7,423 bases of DNA, from contig CAJUJA010000058.1 in assembly GCA_910586635.1 (NCBI GenBank), positions 1 to 7,423 of the forward strand, read 5' to 3'. This stretch comes from an uncultured Bacilli bacterium. Its GTDB lineage: Bacteria > Bacillota_I > Bacilli_A > RF39 > UBA660. The notes under the pieces are model-generated. The model was not told the origin of the DNA and ran no database searches. It worked only from the letters and a program-made list of their open reading frames with translations. The position numbers were made by a program, and so were the translations under genes. Below, in pieces: positions 1 through 6,235 of the stretch (the stretch's first letter is position 1; every line of letters starts with the position of its first letter).

Positions 1-238
1 TGTATTGTTCCATTAAAATATTTAATCTATTTTCTGCTTCAATACTAACTGAAACTAGATGATTTGCGAGTTTATTTTGCATTAAAAGTGTTATATAAAT
101 TGCTTTATTATTTTTCTTTAAATATTATAATCTTAAATATCCATACTTGTTAATTTTCTCACTATTTTGTTTTTCTATTGTTAAGTTTGGTAATAAATAA
201 TCGCCAACTTTTGTATAATCTAATTCCATTTTTTTCAT
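1..238 (-). pseudogene. tnpV: tnpV-like gene, interrupted by a stop and cut by the window edge
   Basis: The reading frame begins M-K-K-M-E-L-D-Y-T-K-V-G-D-Y and continues with PNL, which I recognise as the start of TnpV-type proteins carried with serine recombinases on Tn4451-like transposons and integrative mobilizable elements. TnpV has no established biochemical role. From the ATG at 238 the frame meets a TAA at 127-125, codon 35 if counted from the second ATG at 229. It then continues in frame with YLKKNNKAIYITLLMQNKLA and beyond, which matches the usual TnpV middle (an RxYLKE..P..Y..LL..GKL pattern), to the window edge. A single AAA-to-TAA change would explain the stop, since family members usually have a residue followed by YLKE here. 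The start at 238 overlaps the stop of the upstream ORF (ATGA), suggesting translational coupling; the ATG at 229 has better spacing from GGAG. The 3' end is outside the window. Confidence 0.72.
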
Positions 239-477
239 CTCTCCATTTCTTTATTTTTAATATTTCTCTCGTAAAAATCCACTGATTTCGTTTTGCTATT
301 GTATTTAAAATATCCTTGTTCATTGTTTTTATCTATATCTTTAATAGTAAATCTATCAATTAAATAGATAGAAAATGGATCAATAGATAATTGTTTTTTT
401 AGATAATCAAGAACTTTAAATTGTTCTATGGTATCTACTTGATTTTTTAAAATATTTTCTTTAGTTAATAATTTTAT
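235..477 (-). pseudogene. 80-codon ORF between recombinase and tnpV, no standard start codon
   Basis: The frame encodes I-K-L-L-T-K-E-N-I-L followed by an acidic and aromatic body (DRFTIKDIDKNNEQGYFKY) and ends in TGA at 237-235, overlapping the tnpV start. A textbook ribosome binding site (AAAGGAG) lies eight bases before an ATA at 477-475, exactly where an ATG would be expected. The likeliest reading is an ATG-to-ATA mutation of a real gene; ATA initiation would be weak. The frame is also continuous with the recombinase frame across the TAG at 498-496, so readthrough would add this ORF to the recombinase. I do not recognise the family. Small hypothetical genes of this size commonly sit between the recombinase and tnpV in such elements. 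Its clean frame and good ribosome binding site support a real gene, present or former. Confidence 0.5.
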
Positions 478-495
478 TGCAAACTCCTTTCGTTT

Positions 496-2286
496 CTAAT
501 TTACTTTAACAACTTCTTTTTTAGGTACTAATAGTAGAAAATCTTTAGAGACATTTCCTTCAAAATAAGGACTGCCAATTATACCATCTACATAAAAATG
601 ACTATGGGCTTTAGCAAAAAAATCATCTACAAATTTACTTGAATATTCATTATTTGTCATTTTTAAAATGGATAAAACATTATAATCTTTTTTCTTGATT
701 TCTAATTCTTCTTCAGTTATTCCATTCAGATATTTAATACCAACAGTATCATTTTTTAGAACAATATATAAGTATTTGATAAATTCTGTACTACTTTTTG
801 TAATAAATTCATCTGTAAATTTTATATATTTAATTTCAATGTTGTAATTATTATTTCTTGTAATTTCTATCCCAGATGTAAGTCTATGAATCATATCTCG
901 TTTGGCTTCTCTTGATAATAAATTGTAGAAAAAAGCGAAGTCCATCTTTTTAACATTTTTGAATACCAGTTTGTTATCTTCCTTTTTACAATCTAATTTT
1001 TTTAATAATTCTGTTGTATATTCTTTTGATTCGTTATCCGGATCAAGAGTTATTTTCTTCTTGTTTAATTTCTCAATTTCTTTTTTGATAACATCATTTT
1101 TATGGTTAATTGTCTCAACATCTAGGGTAGAACTTAAATATAAATCAACTAGTCTTTTTTCCTGTAATTTTAGTTTTTCAATTGCTTTTTCAATTTCTTT
1201 TACATCATTGCTTTTTGTAGCATTGCAAGTAATTATTTCGTTATTCATACCCATCATAAAGATAGTTAATTCTTCTAAAACTTGCCTTAATTTAACTTCT
1301 ATTTTTTCAGTATTATAATGAAGTCCGAATCCACTGCAATTATGATTTTTACATCTTAAATGATAATAAACTTTTTGTTTTCCATTTGGATATTTAAAAG
1401 ATTCCGATGAAGCCATTATCTTACCACGTATCGGGCATTTTACTAATCCTGAAAATAAATGAATAAACTCGCCATAGTTTGAATGTTTATTTTTTACTAA
1501 TACATTTCTTGTAGCATTCCAAGTTGTTTCATCAATAATTGGTTCACAATAGTTTTTAACTCTTAAAATATCTTGTGACTTTCGTTTGTATTTACCATAT
1601 TCAAACACACCGATATAAATGGAATTTGTTAGTATTTTATAAACTCTGTCGGCTCTCCATTTACCAGTCTTTAAATAAGCATTATCATCTTTCGTAATAG
1701 TAGCAATACCTCTAGTAGAATTACCTTCTTGGCATAATTTAAAAATTTCTTTAACCACTTGTGCTTCGATAGGGTCTATTTCTAAATGTCCTGTATCTTT
1801 GCTTCTAGTATAGCCATAAGGTGCTTTACTAGGGTGAATATGTTCTAGTGCCATTTCTTCCATTGCTCTTTTAGTTCTTGCTCCAATTTCTTTTCTTTCT
1901 CTTTGCCCAAATACTAAATTCATACCAAAAATCATTTCACCATTAGCAGTAGATACGTCATAAGGCTCTAATATTAACTCAATTTTAACATCGTGTTCTT
2001 CACAGTAATTGAGTAACCAAAATCCATCATAGTTATTTCTTGTAAGTCTATCTACTTTAATAGCAATTAACTTATCAATCTTTTTAGATTTAATATCTGC
2101 GAGTAATCGTTGCATTTCTGGTCGCATTAAATCTTTTCCAGAATGACCTGCGTCATTATAAACATCTACAATACTATAATCGTTTTTCTCACAATATTCC
2201 TTAATCATACGAAGTTGTGAATCAATAGAATAACCATTATCTCTTTGGTCGTCTGTACTAACTCTTACATATACTGCACATCTCAT
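496..2286 (-). CDS. Large serine recombinase (site-specific integrase/transposase)
   Basis: A 596-residue large serine recombinase that would cut and exchange att sites through a 5'-phosphoserine intermediate to integrate and excise its element. The catalytic domain (about 1-145) has the nucleophile Ser10 in RVSTDDQ, Arg8, and the D79-R80-L81-T82-R83 motif matching the resolvase Asp/Arg/Arg cluster. The long helix FGQRERKEIGARTKRAM (about 126-142) leads into the recombinase domain (about 155-270). A zinc-ribbon segment follows (C284, C312, C317), but the second ligand, normally Cys in a CxxC, is Arg287. A coiled coil spans about 357-415, and the C-terminal extension to 596 is longer and less familiar than in TnpX-type proteins. 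The ATG at 2286 is preceded by GAGGAG about ten bases away and starts directly at MRCAVYVRVS, the expected N-terminus. The gene reads toward tnpV, typical of integrative mobilizable elements. Activity is uncertain because of Arg287. Confidence 0.95.
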   Translation of the reverse strand: MRCAVYVRVSTDDQRDNGYSIDSQLRMIKEYCEKNDYSIVDVYNDAGHSGKDLMRPEMQRLLADIKSKKIDKLIAIKVDRLTRNNYDGFWLLNYCEEHDVKIELILEPYDVSTANGEMIFGMNLVFGQRERKEIGARTKRAMEEMALEHIHPSKAPYGYTRSKDTGHLEIDPIEAQVVKEIFKLCQEGNSTRGIATITKDDNAYLKTGKWRADRVYKILTNSIYIGVFEYGKYKRKSQDILRVKNYCEPIIDETTWNATRNVLVKNKHSNYGEFIHLFSGLVKCPIRGKIMASSESFKYPNGKQKVYYHLRCKNHNCSGFGLHYNTEKIEVKLRQVLEELTIFMMGMNNEIITCNATKSNDVKEIEKAIEKLKLQEKRLVDLYLSSTLDVETINHKNDVIKKEIEKLNKKKITLDPDNESKEYTTELLKKLDCKKEDNKLVFKNVKKMDFAFFYNLLSREAKRDMIHRLTSGIEITRNNNYNIEIKYIKFTDEFITKSSTEFIKYLYIVLKNDTVGIKYLNGITEEELEIKKKDYNVLSILKMTNNEYSSKFVDDFFAKAHSHFYVDGIIGSPYFEGNVSKDFLLLVPKKEVVKVN

Positions 2287-2295
2287 AAATAATCA

Positions 2296-2476
2296 TCTCC
2301 TCACTTGTTTCCTCACTCAGAAGCCAAAAAGTAGACTTCAATTATGAAAAAAGATAAATTTTTACGCAACTTTACACTTTCTTCAATAGTTTCATCACTA
2401 AAAGGAAATTTTACGAAGTCTAATTTGAAAAATTAGTCCTCTCATCTGTTTCCTCACTAAAATGGAAAAAGTAAAC
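2296..2476. repeat. Three imperfect direct repeats upstream of the serine recombinase
   Basis: On the minus strand a consensus AGTGAGGAAACA-n2-TGAGGAG recurs at about 2462-2437, 2404-2378 (more diverged) and 2322-2296. The outer two copies are also similar over a further stretch containing ACTTTTT, to about 2476 and 2335, giving roughly 40 bases of similarity. The innermost copy supplies the recombinase ribosome binding site. They could be recombinase binding sites at an element end, remnants of tandem recombinase gene leaders, or debris of a repetitive coding sequence. Confidence 0.5.
2341..2369 (-). promoter_or_regulatory. Probable sigma-A promoter of the serine recombinase
   Basis: Read on the minus strand, TTGCGT (2369-2364) and CATAAT (2346-2341) are separated by exactly 17 bases. 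The -35 matches TTGACA at four of six positions and the -10 matches TATAAT at five of six. Transcription would begin near 2334, leaving a leader of about 50 bases before the recombinase ATG. Chance matches are common in AT-rich DNA, so this is a prediction from position and spacing. Confidence 0.5.
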
Positions 2477-2477
2477 C

Positions 2478-2765
2478 CTAAACTTTAATTTTCTTTAAAA
2501 TTTGAATAATTTCTGATAATGAATATTTTTGATTATGCTCTTTTATGTAAAATGGCTTGTTAGATATTTCATTAACTTTATATTCTAAAATTGTAAGAGT
2601 AGTAGGATATGCAATTAGATACTCTGTAGGTTCTATAACCTATAAATTGGTATGTAATAGATGTTTTATAGAACCTTTCTTAATTTTGTATGTGTAATCT
2701 TTAATAACCTCCAAGATTTCAGTATTTGGTTTTAATGTTTCAATAGTTTTAAATTCCAATATCAA
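2478..2765 (-). pseudogene. Short hypothetical gene broken by one TAG
   Basis: From a TTG at 2765 the frame reads 41 codons (beginning MILEFKTIETLKPNTEILEV), meets TAG at 2642-2640, then stays open for 53 more codons to a TAG at 2480-2478. An AAGGAG ribosome binding site lies just upstream (about 2776-2770). Composition on both sides of the stop looks protein-like: alternating charged and aliphatic residues, ending ALSO-type lysine-rich helix with SEIIQILKKIKV. So one point nonsense mutation in a gene of about 95 codons is the simplest reading. I do not recognise the product. A perfect 11-bp inverted repeat (AGGTTCTATAA at 2628-2638, TTATAGAACCT at 2666-2676) flanks the stop. It lies between the tRNA terminator and the recombinase leader. 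Confidence 0.4.
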
Positions 2766-2807
2766 AAAAGTTCTCCTTCCTAGAAAGAGGACTTTAAGCC
2801 TTTTATA

Positions 2808-2846
2808 TAAAATAAAAACTCACAAACCTTTTACAGTTCGTAAGTT
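2808..2846 (-). terminator. Rho-independent terminator after the tRNA-Gly remnant
   Basis: On the minus strand AACTTACGAAC (2846-2836) pairs with GTTTGTGAGTT (2827-2817) as an 11-bp stem with two G-U pairs and an 8-base loop. It is followed by TTTTTATTTT. It begins about ten bases past the tRNA CCA, so it is most simply the native terminator of the tRNA-Gly transcript. It would also stop leftward transcription from the integrase operon before it entered the flanking DNA. Confidence 0.8.
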
Positions 2847-2855
2847 GTTTTCAAA

Positions 2856-2901
2856 TGGAGCGGATGAGGGAAATCGAATCCCCGTCACAGCCTTGGCAAG
2901 G
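2856..2901 (-). other. 3' remnant of tRNA-Gly(GCC): integration (att) site core
   Basis: Read on the minus strand this is the 3' part of a glycine tRNA: anticodon loop TTGCCAA with anticodon GCC (2897-2895), 3' anticodon strand GGCTG, variable loop TGAC, a T arm GGGGA/TTCGATT/TCCCT with five pairs, acceptor 3' strand CATCCGC, discriminator T and encoded CCA (2858-2856). The matching 5' anticodon strand would be CAGCC, but the DNA reads ACCCC, so similarity stops after two pairs and there is no D arm or 5' acceptor strand. This is a partial copy, as left at the far end when an element with a tyrosine integrase inserts into a tRNA 3' end. The integrase gene ends 143 bases away. The matching complete tRNA, starting GCGGATG, should lie at the other end of the element, outside this window. 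Confidence 0.85.
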
Positions 2902-2929
2902 GGTTAGTTTATTTGATTATATTTATTGA

Positions 2930-3057
2930 TATATAAAGACTTATATCTTTGTTGTGTGTGATATGCGTGTGTTATGTTATAATTTTTTAATATTTTAAGG
3001 CAAATTTTAAAGTTGGGGATAGTACGATTACTTCCAAAAAAAGGTTATATAAAGACT
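2930..3057. repeat. Short direct repeats between att core and integrase (possible arm/Xis sites)
   Basis: TATATAAAGACT occurs at 2930-2941 and again at 3046-3057, the second copy lying over the last codons of int. Between them GTGTGATATG (2956-2965) and GTGTGTTATG (2967-2976) are near-identical ten-mers exactly 11 bp apart, one helical turn. Tyrosine integrases with an N-terminal arm-binding domain and their Xis partners bind short direct repeats beside the core, so these are candidates. The region 2902-3044 has no gene that I can support. Confidence 0.4.
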
Positions 3058-4049
3058 ACCTTGTTTAATTCTGAACGTAAAAAGTTTATGTCTAAATGAG
3101 TGTATACATCATCAGTTAAATCTTTAACAGCGTGACCCATGATTCTTTTTCTTGCTAAACTGTCTCTTTTGCTAAATTTCCATAGAGTAGAGAAGGCGTG
3201 CCTAGTGTCGTAAGGATCATGTTCCATAGCCAACTTACTCATTTCATTATTAAATAATTCATAAAACTTATTTCTTGTTAAAATATCTAACGTTTTATTA
3301 TTCAGAATGCTTTTGAACACTTCCTTTATATCATTATGAATCGGAATCATTCTATCTTTACCAGCGTCGGTTTTAGATCCTGTAACTATATAATCCTCGT
3401 TCGCTTCGGTAATTTTAAATAGCTCATTTGGTCTGATTCCGGTATATACCATAAATAGTATAATATCTACAAAGCTATTTCGATTTTTCCACAATTTTCT
3501 AATTTCATCTTTTGTAAAAGGATTGCGTTTATTCGATTTTTCTTCTTTGCTTACAACTAAAAATTTACTAAAATTTGTATTTGTTTTTATTCCCAACATT
3601 TTTGCATATTCATAAAGCTGTGTGTATAAATTCCTGATTCTTTTTTGACCATCATGACCTACGCCACAATTATTGATTATATTCTGCATTATATCAAGAT
3701 TAATTTCTTGAAATTTTCTACTATTTAAAATTAACGTTTTCTTATAAGCATTTGTGTAGTGTTGTAAACCGCTTTTACTAATTCCTGTGCTCTTTTTATA
3801 TTCTAACCATTTGTTGTAAAGTTCTTTCCAAGTTATTTCGTTTTCTTGTTCTTCATCAGAAGCAAGATATTTATCAAGTTCCTTATTTCCCTTTGCCTCA
3901 GAGGAGGCATATCCAAGCACATTTCTAATAGGCTTGCCATCATCAGTCCAACCGACATTAAATCCGTAAATGAATGGTTTTTTTCTGTTCGGATTGTTAT
4001 CGATTCTATAACAAAATCCTGTTCCATTGCCCCTTCTAGTTTTTTTCAT
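3045..4049 (-). CDS. int: Tyrosine recombinase/integrase of an ICE or prophage
   Basis: A 334-residue tyrosine integrase for insertion into and excision from the neighbouring tRNA-Gly site. The N-terminus (about 8-62, KPFIYGFNVGWTDDGKP...) resembles an AP2-like arm-binding domain. A SAM-like core-binding domain spans about 72-165 and the catalytic domain about 175-330. Visible catalytic residues are Arg206 (YTGIRPNEL), Lys226 in the beta hairpin (GSKTDAGKDR), Arg283 and His284 (DTRHAF), His306 (IMGHA) and the nucleophile Tyr316 (DVYTH). The first box II residue, usually His in HxxRH, is Tyr280. The ATG at 4049 has AGGAGGT seven bases upstream. The gene lies 41 bases after the exonuclease gene and is the last leftward gene of the module, an order also seen in ICEBs1-like elements. 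Its TAA lies inside a 12-bp repeat shared with the att region. Confidence 0.95.
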   Translation of the reverse strand: MKKTRRGNGTGFCYRIDNNPNRKKPFIYGFNVGWTDDGKPIRNVLGYASSEAKGNKELDKYLASDEEQENEITWKELYNKWLEYKKSTGISKSGLQHYTNAYKKTLILNSRKFQEINLDIMQNIINNCGVGHDGQKRIRNLYTQLYEYAKMLGIKTNTNFSKFLVVSKEEKSNKRNPFTKDEIRKLWKNRNSFVDIILFMVYTGIRPNELFKITEANEDYIVTGSKTDAGKDRMIPIHNDIKEVFKSILNNKTLDILTRNKFYELFNNEMSKLAMEHDPYDTRHAFSTLWKFSKRDSLARKRIMGHAVKDLTDDVYTHLDINFLRSELNKVVFI

Positions 4050-4067
4050 ATTCTACCTCCTGTCAAT

Positions 4068-4086
4068 AAAAAAGAGCAGTACTCTT
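4068..4086 (-). terminator. Weak hairpin with T tract between exonuclease gene and int
   Basis: On the minus strand AAGAG-TACTG-CTCTT is followed directly by a run of Ts (six in a row counting the end of the stem). Five pairs with two G-C pairs make a weak terminator. It could reduce readthrough from the exonuclease gene into int, uncoupling cargo from integrase expression. Confidence 0.4.
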
Positions 4087-4090
4087 ATAC

Positions 4091-5314
<1,224 letters not shown>

Positions 5315-5357
5315 TTTTTTACCTCTACTTCTATATATTTGTATATAAAAAGCACCT

Positions 5358-5385
5358 ATACTAGCATACTTTTAACCAAAATTAA
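5358..5385 (-). promoter_or_regulatory. Possible extended -10 promoter of the exonuclease gene
   Basis: On the minus strand TGCTAGTAT (5366-5358) fits an extended -10 (TGn plus TAGTAT), with a poor -35 (TTAATT, 5385-5380) 16 bases upstream. It lies at the end of immA, about 45 bases before the exonuclease ATG. If real, it lets the exonuclease be made independently of the immR-immA transcript. Confidence 0.3.
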
Positions 5386-5678
5386 TTATTTAATAAAAAC
5401 TCTACATACTTATCAGCTTCATCTTCTAGATTTTCTTTTTTATATTCAAAAATGAATTCATCTAGATGATGTAGCTCAAAGTGTGCAAATTCATGCAATA
5501 AGGTTATTTTAGCCTCTTCATAAGGTAATTCTTTGTTAATTGCTATCAAAGTTTCCTCTCTACGTTTGAAGATCAACCCATGCAAATAAAATGGCATTTT
5601 AACTAATCTTATATTAATATTATTTAACGATGTATATTCTTCTTGTGTAATTTCTCCTTTTAAAAGCGACGATAACAT
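5382..5678 (-). CDS. immA: ImmA/IrrE-type metallopeptidase (anti-repressor)
   Basis: A 98-residue protein with the zinc-protease motif LLHEFAHFELHH (His62, Glu63, His66) followed about 20 residues later by LEDEADKYVEFLL, the usual ExEAxxFxxxLL helix that supplies the third ligand (Glu85 or Glu87). This is the ImmA/IrrE (DUF955) family. In ICEBs1 the ImmA protein cleaves the repressor ImmR to induce the element, and the gene here lies directly after the repressor gene in the same orientation, so the same role is likely. It is shorter than the more usual 120-170 residues, lacking part of the N-terminal region, but all catalytic residues are present. The ATG at 5678 has AGGAGGTG six bases upstream. 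That ribosome binding site can be covered by a small hairpin. Confidence 0.88.
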   Translation of the reverse strand: MLSSLLKGEITQEEYTSLNNINIRLVKMPFYLHGLIFKRREETLIAINKELPYEEAKITLLHEFAHFELHHLDEFIFEYKKENLEDEADKYVEFLLNN

Positions 5679-5683
5679 ATAAA

Positions 5684-5716
5684 CACCTCCTACGTAGAGG
5701 TACTGCTTAATCCTCT
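5684..5716 (-). promoter_or_regulatory. Possible alternative hairpins over the immA ribosome binding site
   Basis: On the minus strand CCTCT (5700-5696) can pair either with AGAGG (5716-5712), just after the repressor stop codon, or, as CCTC, with GAGG (5689-5686), which is the core of the immA ribosome binding site. The two pairings exclude each other. A ribosome finishing immR would disturb the upstream partner. The stems are only 4-5 bp, so this may be chance. Confidence 0.25.
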
Positions 5717-6094
5717 TTATTTATTATCTACTTCTTCAATAAATGAATTAATAATGTTCAGAACTATTTGTTTATCTTTATCGTTTTTTAATTCGCTAGT
5801 TTTCTTATAAAGAATTTTCATCATCGGGTCTTGTAAGTTAGTTGATAATTTTCTTAAAAGTTCTTTGTTTTCTTCCATGTTGTGTACAGTTTCGTCATTA
5901 AGTTCATTTCCAAGCAAATAGTCAATAGATACATTAAATTTGTTTGCAATCTTTTTTAATGTTTCGTGGTCTGGTTGTGTAGTGTTGTTGCACCATTTAT
6001 TTACAGCTTGAGACGATACCCCTAATTCGATAGCAAGACTTGATTGAGAAATATCGTTATCATCTAATAGAGCTTGCAGTTTATCCCCGAACAT
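5717..6094 (-). CDS. immR: ImmR/cI-like XRE-family repressor
   Basis: A 125-residue protein with an HTH_3 DNA-binding domain at about 5-62 (DNDISQSSLAIELGVSSQAV, then NKW, and FNVSIDYLLG closing the fold) and a charged helical C-terminal half (about 70-122) that probably dimerises. There is no S24 autocleavage domain, so induction would need ImmA rather than RecA-stimulated self-cleavage. This is inference from the ICEBs1/phi105 model and from immA being the next gene, 38 bases downstream. The ATG at 6094 follows a GAGGTG ribosome binding site. The upstream region holds inverted repeats that overlap its own probable -10 and the divergent promoter, so it should be autoregulated. Confidence 0.9.
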   Translation of the reverse strand: MFGDKLQALLDDNDISQSSLAIELGVSSQAVNKWCNNTTQPDHETLKKIANKFNVSIDYLLGNELNDETVHNMEENKELLRKLSTNLQDPMMKILYKKTSELKNDKDKQIVLNIINSFIEEVDNK

Positions 6095-6115
6095 TTTTAC
6101 ACCTCACTTTCTATT

Positions 6116-6235
6116 ACTATACAACAAAAAGTTGATTTTTTTATAAAAATATCTAAAAACTATAAAAAAGTATTGACATCAACTTTAAGTTACAGTATAA
6201 TGAATTTGTAATCAAAAAGATTACATAGTTGTATA
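6116..6235. promoter_or_regulatory. Divergent operator region between repressor and rightward transcript
   Basis: Several symmetric elements lie here: CAAC-A5-GTTG within TATACAACAAAAAGTTGAT (6118-6136), overlapping a probable repressor-gene -10 TATAGT (minus, 6121-6116); AACTT-T-AAGTT (6181-6191), between the -35 and -10 of the rightward promoter; TGTAATC-A5-GATTACA (6207-6225), at the predicted rightward start; and GTTGTATA (6228-6235), a reversed copy of TATACAAC. AAAGTTGAT (6128-6136) and ATCAACTTT (6178-6186) are also an exact 9-bp inverted pair. This looks like a multi-operator switch for the repressor and/or the Cro-like protein. I find no convincing -35 for the repressor gene. Confidence 0.7.
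6173..6201 (+). promoter_or_regulatory. Consensus sigma-A promoter for the rightward transcript
   Basis: TTGACA (6173-6178) and TATAAT (6196-6201) are both perfect and separated by 17 bases. The start should be near 6208. The palindrome AACTTTAAGTT fills part of the spacer, so a bound repressor would block RNA polymerase. It is the strongest promoter I see in the window and drives a stretch with no ORF. Confidence 0.92.

Noticed and set aside
959..1318. Plus-strand ORF of 119 codons
   Set aside because: Antisense to the serine recombinase coiled-coil region; hydrophobic/serine-rich mirror composition and no ribosome binding site.
2378..2404. Coding remnant reading FSDETIEESVKLRKN
   Set aside because: Only about 30 open codons with no start, and the reading frame is not shared by the other two repeat copies, so I treat the region as DNA repeats.
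2856..2930. Complete functional tRNA-Gly
   Set aside because: The 5' anticodon strand does not pair beyond two bases, and there is no D arm or acceptor 5' strand upstream.
3833..4027. Minus-strand ORF of 64 codons inside int
   Set aside because: Out of frame within a convincing integrase N-terminus; no start signal.
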